Shown: piece by piece, positions 34,410-44,737 of the stretch
How positions within the stretch are numbered: position 1 is the stretch's first letter
How the letters are laid out: every line of letters starts with the position of its first letter
Source: Pyrenophora tritici-repentis
Taxonomy: Eukaryota > Ascomycota > Dothideomycetes > Pleosporales > Pleosporaceae
NCBI RefSeq assembly: GCF_003171515.1
Contig: NC_089390.1
Location: forward strand, 992,001-1,056,000
Reading direction: 5' to 3'
DNA length: 64,000 nt
Translations under genes and position numbers: made by a program
Notes under the pieces: generated by a model
What the model was told of the DNA's origin: nothing
Databases searched by the model: none
The model's input: the letters and a program-made list of their open reading frames with translations, nothing else

Positions 34410-37400
34410 ATGTTAGACAGCATTAAGATTCTCCAAGCGAATCTGAATAAGAGTATCCAGGCTACAGAGTCTACTCTTCAACTAGCTGTCGAACTAAGGG
34501 TTGATATAATTGCAGTCCAAGAGCCTTGGCTCACACCAACAAGAAACAACGACTACGCTGATACTAGGTCCACTAGCCACGCAGCATACCTCCAAATTCT
34601 CCCACAATCCGAACCAAAACTCCGCCCTAGAGTGCTATTCTATATCTCTAGAACGCTATTAGCAGAAACCCACCTACTAGAAGGTTTTACGTCAGATCCA
34701 GACGCTATAGCACTAGTAGTACAGAAAGGAAACCATAAGTTTAATATCTTCAACCTATACAACGAGAGAGGTATAGGAGATATAAAGACTATCCCAAGAG
34801 TTCTTCTAAACACAAACACAAGACTACCAGAGTCATCTATTCTACTCCTAGACGCAAATGAGCACCACCCGTGGTGGGACCCACTATGCACATCGACGAG
34901 CCCAGGAGCACCCCCATTTGTAGAATGGATAGAAAGCCAAAACCTTAGCCTTCTAAACACACCAGGAACGGGCACTTTCTTTAGGCCACACCTATCAAGA
35001 GAATCAGTTTTAGACCTATCCCTAGTTACCCCAGACCTAGCTGACAAAGCTATTGACTGGCAAGTCACTACGGAGACTGGATCTGACCACTACGGCCTAC
35101 TCTTCTCAATTCGATCAGACACCGACCAAGTAGACAATCCAATAAACCAACGCAAGTTTAACACAAAAAAGGCGGATTGGCCACTTTTTCAAAAAACCCT
35201 AAACGAGGCTATTCAAAACAACATCACGCTACAGCACATAAGCGAGATAAACGACCCTAGGAAACAAGATTGCAAGAATCTAATTCTAGAAGAGGACCAG
35301 GAGCTTCAAAGCAAACTAGAGGAGATAGGGGAAGCAATTACGCAAGTCATCCAACTAGCAGCTGACAAAGCAATCCCAAAAGTCAAACTAGGTCCTAAAC
35401 CAAAACCCTGGTGGAACCAGGAGCTTACTAAGCTAAGAAGAGAGCTTACTCACTGCCAAAGAGTCTACACACAACAATTGCAACAGTTGTCCATCCAAGA
35501 GGCATATCTATTCAAGAAAGACTTCTTAATAGCGCGGAACACCTACGCAAGAGCAATCAAGGATGCCAAGAAGAGACATTGGAATAGCTTTCTAGAACAA
35601 GAAACCCCACAGTCTATCTACAAAGCTATGGCATACACAAAGGATCAAAAGGTCGAAAAGATCCCACCTATCCATGGAGAGATACTAGAGAAAACATTCA
35701 AAGGAAAGTGCAAGGCCTTTAGAAAAGCACTTTTCCCTCCTCCTCCAACAGCAGAACTACCAAGCTTTCTAAACTATCAAGAGAGCATTTGGGACTGGCC
35801 GCAACTATCAATTTCTGAGCTAGAACAAGCCTGTTCTAGTAAAGTTAAAAGTAGTACACCAGGGCCTGACGCCATTACTCAAGATATTATAACCGCTACG
35901 TTTAAGTTCAACCCAGAGATCCTCTTCATCGCCTACTCAATCTTGTTTAATTACGGATACCACCCTCGGTGCTGGAAAGCAGCTACAGGAGCAATTCTCA
36001 AAAAACCATCCAAACTAGACTACTCTCTACCGAAAGCTTATAGAGTAATTACTCTCTTAAACAGCCTAGGGAAGGTACTAGAGAGAATTATCGCCAAAAG
36101 ACTAGCTAGTCTAGCAGAAACCACAAACCTCCTACACCCCTCACAAATTGGAGGTAGAAACAAGAAATCTGCAATAGACGCCGCTCTCCTCCTAGTAGAC
36201 CAGATTCAACACAAAAAACAGCAAGGCCAAATTACTTCCACAGTGTTCGTGGACGTCAAAGGAGCTTTTGACCACGTCATACACAACCGATTTCTAGACC
36301 GACTTAAGAAACTTGGACTCCCAATTAGCTTAATTTGCTGGGCGAAATCCTTTCTCTCCAACAGGACCCTAAGACTAGCATTCGATAATAAGATTGAAGA
36401 ATTTAGCAAGATTAGAGCAGGCATCCCACAAGGCAGCCCAGTATCACCAATCTTCTTCCTTATCTATATCCGAGACCTATTCCCAGCCTTACAAAGCTTT
36501 CAACTATCGTATATCGACGACCTATCTCTTACTACCTCATCAACCTCTCTAAAGAAAAACATAAGAGCACTGCAAAAAGAGATAGCTACACTCTTTGCCA
36601 AGCAGACTCCGCAACAATCAATCGATCGACATGATTGATTCCTATATAGGTTAAAGAGTTACTTTATTAGGCAGCCTTTAACCTAGATAGGAATCAATCA
36701 TGCCGATCCGATTGATTGTTGCGGAGTCTGTTGCCAAGGGAGAGCAGCTAGACATTATCTTCGACACATCCAAAACAGAGCTAATCCACTTCACCGCTAA
36801 GAAGGAGAGGATAGAAAGAGCCCTCATACTCCCAAACAACGACCGGATAGAACACAAAGACACTGTCAAGTGGCTAGGTATCTATCTAGACAACCGACTA
36901 TCATTCAAATCACATGTGTCTATACGTGTAAGCCAAGCCAGACAAGCTTTCTACAGGCTAGGAAGACTAGCGAACATTGAACTCGGCCTATCAACACACG
37001 CTATTAGACAACTATACTTAGCATGTGTAACCAGCGTGTCAGACTACGGAGCACAAATATACTGGCAAAACCAACCCTACGCTACAAAGAAACTACAGTC
37101 ACTACACAACCTGGCTTGTCGAAAAACACTAGGAGTGTTTAGAACAGCACCAACAGTCCCTACAAGCCTCGAAGCGAGCCTACTACCACCAGCAATTAGG
37201 CTTAACTCAACTATCCGGAACTACGCAAGCAGAGCAAACCTGCTAGCCAACACCCATCCAATTGCAAAGGCAATAACTCGGATCCAATCAACTAATCTCC
37301 AACGCTCAAAGAAACCAAACCAGCACAGACAGCTACAAACTATTACTAACGCAATTCCTAAAAACAACAAAAGGGACACAGAGCAGACTATCCCATACCG

Positions 37401-38435
37401 GTTTAGGCCATGGGATACTCTAAACTATACCGTAACAGTCTCTCAAAATCCAAAGAAGAGGAGGCAAATGCGCACCAAGCCTACATTAAAACAAGGCTAG
37501 ACAATTACACGACAATATACTCAGACGCCTCGCAAACACAAGAAGGAAAAGGAATAGGAGTTGGGATAGCAGTCTACAACTCAACTCAGCAAGAGATCTA
37601 CTCAGAAACAGTTAATATCGGACAATACCAGCTAGTCTACAACGGCGAACTAGAAGGGATCACACGAGCATTCGAATACGCAGCAAAGAACGCTACAACC
37701 GACCAGGAATTTGAGGTCTACGCAGATAACCAAGCAGCAATCTACAGGCTTAAAAACCTATCAGATAACCCAGGACAGCATTGGCAACTCCGATGTCTAA
37801 AAGCGGCAAATACGATCCGACGAAAACAAGCAAACATCCACCTACTCTGGGCACCTGGACACACAGATATAGTTGGAAACGAAAGAGCAGACTACCTAGC
37901 AAAAGAAGCAACCAAAGAGGACCCCAGATCAACAACAAAGAGCATTGCCTACCTGGGCACGACAATCAAAAGGATACAACAAACGGAACAACGCCAAGAG
38001 TATGAGAAATACAAAGCAAGAGCAACCGCTCTAAACAAAGCTACCTACTCAGCCAAATACCCTCTTAAAATCAGCAAAACCATCCAAATGCCACAGAACA
38101 CGAAAAGAGTAACCTCTAGCGCCTTCTACTCTCTTAAGCTAGGACACGGATACTTCAACTCCTACCTAAAGAGATTTAAGAAACGAGACTCTAATCGCTG
38201 CACCTGCCAAAACATCCAAACGCCAGAACACCTACTACTGTACTGTCATCTATACAAAGACCATCGAAAAACGCTCCTACAAACAATCAAACATCGCCCA
38301 GTCACACTACCACTACTACTCCACACTAGTATAGGTATAGAAGCAACCCTAGCTTTTATCACTAGCACCAGAATAGGAACAAGAAAATGGTACCTAGGAC
38401 AGCCAACAGAAGACCTACAGAGAGACACTGTATAA
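34410..38435 (+). pseudogene. LINE ORF2: endonuclease, RT, RNase H; disrupted
   Basis: 34410-36602 and 36739-38435 are continuous once MITE B and one TSD copy are ignored. APE-type endonuclease at the N-terminus (ILQANLNKS, VQEPWLT, LLDANEHHPWW, GSDHYGLLF). RT region with AYRVITLLNSLGK, GRNKKSAIDA, GIPQGSPVSP and the active site YIDDLSL near 36505. RNase H as in the left copy and a C-terminal Cys/His motif. Two lesions: MITE B at 36603-36730, which brings stops just after YIDD, and a 1-bp deletion in a run of As near 37446. Translation would give an endonuclease plus half an RT. Confidence 0.9.
36603..36730. mobile_element. MITE family B, copy 3 (128 bp)
   Basis: TSD TTGCCAAG (36595-36602 and 36731-36738). 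Reverse complement of copy 1, base for base by eye, at the homologous site of the other LINE. Confidence 0.93.
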
Positions 38436-38689
38436 AACTAAAACCACAACCCTCTCCTTTGCCACAAGAGCCCGCTGCTACATCTCTTTCTACTTATCAA
38501 ACTGCTCTTTAGCACCTGGCAACAAACAGATACAAGCTATCTTTTGTAGAAAAGCCAAAAACCATATTAGCGAACCATACCAGAAAACCATGTAAATTAG
38601 AAAAACCAAGATAGAACGGCCTTCGGCCAAAGTCCTACATAGTCTCTGACTGAAAAAGGACTCTAATGGAATAATAATAATAATAATAT
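38436..38689 (+). other. LINE 3' UTR and (AAT)n tail
   Basis: Matches 24378-24625 in inverted orientation. Ends in about six AAT units (38671-38688) running into the TSD. A short trinucleotide tail rather than poly(A) is seen on all LINE copies here. Confidence 0.8.
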
Positions 38690-38694
38690 CGATA

Positions 38695-40802
38695 ACGTGT
38701 CCGTGCACCTTGTGCCCGGATTCATCTCATGCCCCGCGAACACCATCTTAGCGATCTCAAATTTGAAGCTGTACAACACCACACAATAGCTTAATATTAA
38801 TAAAAACATAGCATTGCAGTAATTAGATACTTGCGATTAACTTGTACTATCTGAATTTTTGTGGGAGGTTGACGTTGCGGCCACGTGATGTGGTCTTTGG
38901 TGGTGGAGGCGATGGAGGAGATGCAACTCTATCGCGAGCTCTATCCTCCATCGCTCGTTTTTGACGCTTGTTCTTAGAAGAGGGCGCTCTTGAGGCTTTA
39001 CGCTTGCGTTGTTGAGCTTGTTGGGTGGCTTTTTTCTGGTGTTGAGCTTCAACTTTGCGCGCGCGTTCAGCTGCTTTCTCAGCTCGCTCAAGCTCCCTTA
39101 TCTCCTTGAGCCTCTGCCTCTCTACACGCTTCTCCTCGAGCTTAACTTGACGCTGCAGTTGAACCTCCTCACGCTGCTTCTTGGCCTGTGCTTTTTGGAG
39201 TTTCTCCTCTATCTTATCTCGCTCCCGTACTACTTCTCTAGCTCGAGCCTCGCGTATCTTGCGAGGAGACCAGAAGACAGAGCCACCGTGATACTCCTGG
39301 CGCTGTTGAAGGTCAAGAGCTTTGCCCTTCTTCTTATGCTTCTTTTTATGTTGAAGAGCCTCCTTTAAGCCCTCGTTCTCATGCTGTAAAAGCTTATACT
39401 GCACAGAGAGATGGTGAACGCTTGAGCGCAGCTTTCTTGCCTCATACTGATGGCTATCATTGACAGCAGCTCGTACTAACCGATCGAGCTTTCTCCAGTC
39501 ATGATCAGAGAGCCCTGAAGATGAGCTTCTCTCAGCTTCTGGCGTGCTGGCAAATCTACGAAGGATAACGTTGGGATCTATTGGCCATATACCAGTAGCT
39601 TCAAACGCTTTTAATATAGTTGATTGCTTAAACGAGGCCTGCCAAGCTCTCCAGAAGAGTGGGAAGAAGTCTCCTTTCTTAATTGGAATGAGGCCTTGAG
39701 CCTTGTAGAGATGGTTAGTGAGCTCGTTGGAGTAGGCTTGAGAGAGTGGCTTGAACAGCACTACATCGAGCGGCTGGAGCGTATGAGTCGAATGGGGAGG
39801 AAGGATCATGAGGAGGATCCTATGGCGATCGCAGTACTTGATAAACTCCATCGTGAGGTGAGATCCATGGCCATCAAGGATGAGCAATCGCCATCTCCCT
39901 GATCGCTGCTTTGTATAGCGATCAAACACCTGCTCTAGCCAAGCTAGGCCTACGTCATTGTTTGACCAGCCTGTTAGAGATGATGAGACAAAGACCTCAT
40001 GTTCTCCTGCCTTAATATCCTCCACCCAACTCGATCGTATGGCTCCATTTTTAGCTGCGTAGATAAGGGCTGGAGGCAGCGAGCTCCCATCGGCGCAGCA
40101 GCAGGCCAGGAGTGTCAGAAACTCGCGTGATCCATCCTGGAGAGATGCTCGAACCTCTTTCTTATCCCATTGACGCCTGCTAAATATCCTCTTACTCCTG
40201 CCTATCATACCAATAAGGAAGCCCTTTTCATCCATATTGTATATATCTCGAGCCTCTAGGTGGTATTCGGTGATCTTCTGGTGCAGCAGCTCGAAGTAGA
40301 GTCTATACTTTGACTCAGAATCAGCCAGGTGGCGCGTACGATCCATGGCGGTGGTCCACTTTGAGATAAGATAGATCTCGTGTCGGTTAATGAAGCGAGT
40401 AACCCAGCTCTCGCTGAGCTGCTGATGGGCTACTTCTGATGAGAAATTCCTGATCATCTCTCTTGTAGGAGGTAGGCCTTGCTTAGTGAGCTTAGTGATA
40501 TATCGTACAAGCTCTAACTCTTGTTGTGGGCCGATAGCTTGCTGCTGAGCGTATCCATCGCTCCTAGGCCCTGTCACGCGCCTCCATCTTCGCCCTAGCG
40601 TTGAGCGGTTAACCCCCCATTTTTCAGCAACTTCTTTTAATGTGAATTTCTCTCCTGGATCGCGCGATTCTAAATCTGCAATCGCTTCATCAATCGGAGC
40701 CATAGTTGTGGAGTTATTGCGCGTCAAAGTTGTAGTATTGAGACACGCGTCGGTGTTCGGCGGGGCATGAGATGAATCCGGGCATGAGGTGCACGGACAC
40801 GT
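38695..40802 (-). mobile_element. Fot/pogo-type DNA transposon, complete
   Basis: 2,108 bp with terminal inverted repeats ACGTGTCCGTGCACCT (left) and the same on the other strand (right). Similarity continues inward for about 45 bp with few mismatches. Flanked by the TA dinucleotide (38693-38694 and 40803-40804) as expected for Tc1-mariner-pogo elements. The transposase ORF is intact. The TA used lies inside the 3' target-site duplication of the full-length LINE. Confidence 0.93.
38847..40703 (-). CDS. Pogo-like transposase, 618 aa
   Basis: ATG at 40703. N-terminal helix-turn-helix DNA-binding domain (FTLKEVAEKWGVNRSTLGRRW) and CENP-B-type second HTH (about residues 60-130). DDE catalytic core with YNMDEKGF, LLILDGHGSHL and LQPLDVVLFKPLS, giving the DDD-type triad of fungal pogo/Fot elements. 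A long Lys/Glu/Arg-rich coiled coil fills the C-terminal 130 residues and ends in a basic stretch, a probable nuclear localisation signal. No stop or frameshift, so it may be active. It excises and reinserts its own element at TA sites. Confidence 0.9.
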   Translation of the reverse strand: MAPIDEAIADLESRDPGEKFTLKEVAEKWGVNRSTLGRRWRRVTGPRSDGYAQQQAIGPQQELELVRYITKLTKQGLPPTREMIRNFSSEVAHQQLSESWVTRFINRHEIYLISKWTTAMDRTRHLADSESKYRLYFELLHQKITEYHLEARDIYNMDEKGFLIGMIGRSKRIFSRRQWDKKEVRASLQDGSREFLTLLACCCADGSSLPPALIYAAKNGAIRSSWVEDIKAGEHEVFVSSSLTGWSNNDVGLAWLEQVFDRYTKQRSGRWRLLILDGHGSHLTMEFIKYCDRHRILLMILPPHSTHTLQPLDVVLFKPLSQAYSNELTNHLYKAQGLIPIKKGDFFPLFWRAWQASFKQSTILKAFEATGIWPIDPNVILRRFASTPEAERSSSSGLSDHDWRKLDRLVRAAVNDSHQYEARKLRSSVHHLSVQYKLLQHENEGLKEALQHKKKHKKKGKALDLQQRQEYHGGSVFWSPRKIREARAREVVRERDKIEEKLQKAQAKKQREEVQLQRQVKLEEKRVERQRLKEIRELERAEKAAERARKVEAQHQKKATQQAQQRKRKASRAPSSKNKRQKRAMEDRARDRVASPPSPPPPKTTSRGRNVNLPQKFR

Positions 40803-40806
40803 TAAG

Positions 40807-41013
40807 GACTGGTCTGTGCGTTTTTGTTTTGGAAGATTGAACGCGTCTGAAGAATCTCGTTCTACTGGCTCTAGCTTTACAACCAGCTGGCTGCGGAGGC
40901 TTAGAGTAGCTGGAATGTTTTTCTTCTGATGGTTTCGACTATATTCCGATGAAAAACGACGCGTTTTGATCAGTTTTCGATTTGAGGTGTGTTAACTGGT
41001 GTCTGCTTCATGT
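40807..41013 (-). other. Foreign 5' segment of the truncated second LINE
   Basis: Sequence between the break in LINE homology (27004) and the second LINE TSD (41014). It has no similarity to any LINE part in this window. Together with 27005-27010 and one TSD copy it gives a minus frame open for about 65 codons (TSNRKLIKTRRFSSEYS at its start), ending at a stop on the LINE junction. A host transcript joined by template switching is a possible origin; this is inference. Confidence 0.5.
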
Positions 41014-41026
41014 GTGGGAGAGTGAT

Positions 41027-41711
41027 GGGTCTGTGTGGTATTGCTTCTTTGAGTGTATTTTGTTGCGGAGCAAAAGGCTAACCTTCTACTCGCTTGAATA
41101 GAAGTCATCTTAACCGTCACATATTTCGATGTGTTTTGTACTGTTTGCAATCTAGAAGTAGATGCTGTGGTGTTTGTGGTTTGTAGCATATATGTAACGG
41201 TGTGAGGAGAGGAGGAGGACTGCGTTACATTGTGTAGCTATGGAGGAACTGCAGCTATATAGGTGTGTGTGATGAGAAAGTGTGGTAGCGATGGCCGTAC
41301 CCAACTCTCACCCAAGTCGGTCTTGGCAAGTCCCAAACCGTTACAATATACATAGATTGCAGTCTCTCTTGTTGAATCTCTTAAGGTAGGAGTTGAAGTA
41401 TCCATGTCCTAGCTTGAGTGAGTAGAACGCGCTCGAGATTTCTCTTGGTGTTCCCTTCGGGACTTTGATTGTTGTATGTGTGTTGAGCTTGAAGATCCTT
41501 GAGTAGGAGCTTCTGTTTTTGGTGGGCCTGTCGGTATACCTCTTGTACTCCATTAGTTGTTCTGTTTTTTGTATTTTGTTGATTTCTGTGCCTAAGTAGG
41601 CTAGGCTCGCTATGGTCGATGTTGTTGGTCTCTCTTTAGCTGCTTCCTTTGCTAGCGTGTCGGCTTTTTCGTTGCCCTTGACGTCGTTGTGTCCTGGGGC
41701 CCACTGCAGGT
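41027..41711 (-). pseudogene. Old LINE RNase H and C-terminal region
   Basis: Minus frame with LQWAPGHNDVKGNEKADTLA, LKLGHGYFNSYLKRF and, beyond the solo LTR, PQTPQHLLLDCKQYK. Diverged from the two younger LINE copies and broken by stops near 41105-41130. Its upstream end at 41711 is the 5' truncation point of the insertion. Confidence 0.8.
41193..41345 (-). repeat. Solo LTR of the Copia-1 family
   Basis: 153 bp differing from the Copia-1 LTRs at one base by eye. TSD ATATA (41188-41192 and 41346-41350). Left by recombination between two LTRs of a full element. Confidence 0.95.
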
Positions 41712-41724
41712 AAGAATATTGGCA

Positions 41725-42045
41725 TGTTATGCTGGCTACAGAGGCTTCCAGACTTTTGTGGGTCAATGAGGTAAGCAAAAACGCCCAAATTCCTGCACAA
41801 TAGTCCTATTCGATGCAGCTCATAAGTACCGAAGTCCTCGCATATGTATGTGCATTCATCCTTCTGGCTGCCTTATTCCTGTCCTCCACTTGGCCACAAT
41901 TAAGTCACAAGTCATGTATCCTGTGTCTTCTTAACAGATTCTCATACGAGAGTCGAAGCAGATTGGCAAGCGTGTCTTCTCCGCACGAGAGATGGGCACC
42001 AGTCTCGGCAAGCAGCTTTACACAATAGGATTGCAAGGCCCCTGG
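41725..42045. other. Unassigned sequence between the old LINE and MITE A
   Basis: About 320 bp. The minus strand has a frame open for about 45 codons at 41905-42045 (LAETGAHLSCGEDTLANLL) followed by a stop. It could be a remnant of a host gene, but I recognise no family. Confidence 0.35.
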
Positions 42046-42207
42046 CACAGTCCGCAACAATCAATTAAGTGGGTCCTAGAAGGTTCAGATTGGATTGATT
42101 GATTACCGCTTTAAGCCTAGTAGTTACCTATAGGAGTTTAAGCCCTACCTAGATAGGTAAGTGGGTCTAGGAGAGTGACCGGATTGAATTGATTGTTGCG
42201 AAGTCTA
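42046..42207. mobile_element. MITE family A, copy 5 (162 bp)
   Basis: Same ends except one base in the right TIR (GCGAAGTC). CCCTGG is found on both sides but not in register for a clean 8-bp TSD. It lies 150 bp past the stop of the FAD oxidoreductase gene. Confidence 0.85.
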
Positions 42208-42359
42208 CCCTGGTCCCGGTCGAGAAGACTAAAGTCCGCGTTATGCTATCGCTTGCAATCTGATCAACAGCCGATGGATCATAAGAGCAGCCAACGATGT
42301 CTATTGCTCTAGTAGTAAAAAAACACTCAGCTCACACAATGGTGCGTAGATACTCGCTA

Positions 42360-43940
42360 CTAGAGATACTCCCAGGGATTGGCGAAGTCACCATCTACCT
42401 CGTCAATGATGCCCGCTTGAGATCTACCATCTTTCCCTTTGCTCTTGAGGTCCAGACGGTCGATCTTGAACTCTTCCAACGCATATTCGGAGTGTCCATT
42501 CAGCACCATGTCTTTTAGGGCTCGGCCGATCAGTGGCACAAATTTCATAGCCCAACCGGCAGTGAACACTGCCACACTATCTTTCGCACCGCCCTGGAGA
42601 TACTGTTCTGGGATATAGTCTAATACGAACATGTTGTCTGACTCAGGTTATTAGCTTCTGGCTGCATTAGAGTGGGTAATTTACGTACCGAACGTATTCG
42701 TCTGCAGACACGATAAGGTGTACGCAGGCGTTGTGTAATCAACCCCCACCAGATGCTTTTCGATGAATTGTTGTGTGTCGTGTATATCCTCGGGGTTGAC
42801 GATGCTACCGCACCGCCGATCGGGGTCTGTAATCTGTCTCGTTGCCGCATCTACCGCGATTCGACAAACGTTGGGAGGACCCCACTCGACTGTTGGAAAC
42901 CCGTAGAACAGCCGCGACCTGCCACGTTTGTCGTTCGCGAACTGGAACCACATACCTTGGAATGATTAGCGGCCTTGCGCACAATTTTCGTCGTTACGTA
43001 CTTGGAAAACTGGTTCCATTAGGACCAGCATTCACCGTAAAGTACGATGCCACCATCTCCCAGATATTGAGCTTCAGCTTAAAGTTAAAGCTGGGTTGCA
43101 CGACGTGGTTTGTATATGCACCCGTCGCTATGATAATCTTTCGAGCCCTAAATGAAACAGCTTTATCGCGATTGACACGGGCTTCGATCTTCCATATGTC
43201 TTCGTCGTTCTCCTTCACAGGGACGAGCTTTTTGACCTCAGTATATTGCTGAGTATGAGCACCATAGTCTTTAGCCAGGCGCGCGAGTGTTCGAAGCAGG
43301 AGTGGAACATTGATCACGCCATTATCTGGAGCGAAGATACCTTCCCACTCTTCTGGGAGGTTTTTAAATGGGTACTCGTTCTCCATCTCTTGTTTCGTCA
43401 CTAAAGTCTTATAAGCTCAGAAGAATTGCATATCAAGTCAAATACATACTCTTGCGAAAAGGCATATGCATATTCTCCAAATTAGCTATAGGGCCCATGA
43501 GTGTTCCTAAAATATATTTAGTTTCTTTCATGATACACGCAGCAAACTTTGAATGCGAACCTTCCGGGGTGTCTGCTCCCATCGTAGGGTCTCCGAAATT
43601 CAGGAGCCCTGACATTGTGCGCAAAGATGTTCCAGAGTCCATTTCTAGCTCTTTCCAAATCTTCATAGACTTGAAAGCAAGTTCCGCCATAAACGGCTCA
43701 GTATACCTATGTATCCTGTTTTAGCAGTAGTTCCCGAGGTCGTCATTCACGCAATATAATGCCCTTGACTTACATAGTGCGATACATTCTAGCTAGGTCA
43801 TTGGAGCTTCCAGCCGCGTTGAAAAGACAGCTCTGCTCGAGTACCAGAGTAGACTTGCCTGCTTTGGCTACCTCGTACGCAGCAGCGAGCCCGATCGCGC
43901 CACCACCCACTACGATGACGTCATGAACTTGAGAAAGCAT
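42360..43940 (-). CDS. FAD-dependent oxidoreductase, sarcosine-oxidase-like (DAO family)
   Basis: Five exons with GT-AG introns of 46-58 bp: 43940-43774, 43715-43450, 43400-43002, 42955-42689, 42637-42360. All phases agree, giving 458 aa. The Rossmann motif VIVVGGGAIGLAAAYEV is at the N-terminus (GGGAIG about residues 12-17), followed by the FAD-ribose acidic region LVLEQ and SSNDLARMYRTM. A substrate/FAD-binding half ends with AVFTAGWAMKFVPLIGRAL. A Cys in SCLQTNTFD aligns with the region where monomeric sarcosine oxidase attaches FAD covalently. The family oxidises N-methyl or glycated amino acids to release H2O2; the exact substrate is unknown. The TTG-initiated extension to 43958 was not used. 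Divergent from the amine oxidase gene. Confidence 0.85.
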
Positions 43941-44737
43941 AACTCTTATACGGAGCAAGGTTGATCGCTTGAGCTAGCTCTGTTGTCTCTTAGATTACTG
44001 GAGAAAGCTGTGAAAGGGATATAGCATAAATATATGTGCATATATCAATCAATCAACTTTACGTGTTAGGTGGATATCGATGAGACCCCTAAGCTGAGAT
44101 AGACCGCTTCCGGTGTGACACAATTCACACAAGCTTGCTAAACATATGACTAAGAGACCAATGCTTAAGGAATGGGAAATTAAGCGATCTTGTAGTAATG
44201 TCTGACTCAGCTTTTCGTTAAACGAAAGCAAGTTTCCATGCATAAAACGACACACCGAATTAGACATAGTATCTTAGTAATATCCTTGGCAGATTTGTTA
44301 TCAGATGTGAGTTAATTACCCCAATGGTCAATTTGTGGGATATATGGCCTTCAATGTGTTGTCATGCCTCTTTTCCAAGCTCCCACAGACTGATTCATCG
44401 CCTTGTCGGTACCTTTTGCGAAATGCTTGTTCGCCTCGGCATTTTTGTCTCGACCTATCAACTTAGTGTCTGATATTTTTGTGCTATGTCGTGTGCAAGG
44501 CCAGCTTACTCAGAGAATCCATTTTTTTATTTCAATTCATTGCTCGAAGAGTCGTAATTTCCCCTTGTACTGCTGCCAGATTGAGTCTTAAGATCGCACG
44601 AACCTCGCCAAAGCCAGTCACATGCAAGGAGGTTCAACCGCACCCATCTCAATCACTTGTCACCTTCCACTTGATCTAAACCACACCGGCTGCCGAACTC
44701 AGCACGCTCAATTCCACCACAGAGCTGCACAACAACT
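43941..44737. promoter_or_regulatory. Shared intergenic region of two divergent flavoenzyme genes
   Basis: About 800 bp without a convincing gene, between divergent start codons at 43940 and 44738. It should hold both promoters. Pyrimidine-rich stretches near 44500-44700 precede the amine oxidase ATG. I see no specific binding site that I can name. Confidence 0.5.

Larger units (their letters stand above)
27227..34416 (+). pseudogene. LINE ORF1, gag-like RNA-binding protein, disrupted
   Basis: Pieces 27227-28090, 33541-33558 and 33865-34416 stay in one frame once the insertions and duplicated target sites are ignored, giving about 477 codons. The N-terminal part is Gln/Thr-rich with a helical region. 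The C-terminal part has zinc knuckles (CDNCQGFGHTKLKC, CQLCAGTHPTSQHKC and CSNCKEPHFANSRDC), the usual RNA-binding end of Tad-like ORF1. The stop overlaps the ORF2 start (ATGTTAG at 34410-34416), suggesting translation of ORF2 by termination-reinitiation. Copia-3 and the MITEs make it non-functional. Confidence 0.85.
27021..38686 (+). mobile_element. Full-length Tad-like LINE, interrupted by Copia-3 and MITEs
   Basis: Plus strand. About 200 bp of leader, ORF1 (27227-34416 in three pieces), ORF2 (34410-38435 in two pieces), 3' UTR and an (AAT)n tail ending at about 38688. Inside it sit Copia-3 (28091-33535), MITE A copy 4 with MITE B copy 2 (33559-33856), and MITE B copy 3 (36603-36730). Removing these in silico rejoins both reading frames exactly, apart from a 1-bp deletion in ORF2. 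The 10-bp TSD marks both ends. Domain order, gag-like ORF1 with CCHC knuckles then APE-type endonuclease, RT and RNase H, is that of the Tad1 clade. Confidence 0.88.
12236..41711 (-). mobile_element. Old 5'-truncated Tad-like LINE hosting about 29 kb of nested elements
   Basis: Pieces of one degenerate minus-strand LINE: the ATT-repeat tail (12236-12240, 17613-17627 and 17822-17831), 3' UTR (to 18058), RNase H C-terminus (24229-24369) and RNase H body with adjoining region (41027-41711). The piece ends match across each insertion. The flanks AAGAATATTGGCA at 12224-12236 and 41712-41724 are an exact 13-bp TSD, which proves that both ends belong to one insertion. Everything between the pieces was inserted later. 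Confidence 0.8.

Noticed and set aside
24626..38435. Palindromic arms as a single large inverted duplication
   Set aside because: The arms end at LINE-specific points, have separate TSDs and tail lengths, and differ by a frameshift; two LINE insertions explain them better.
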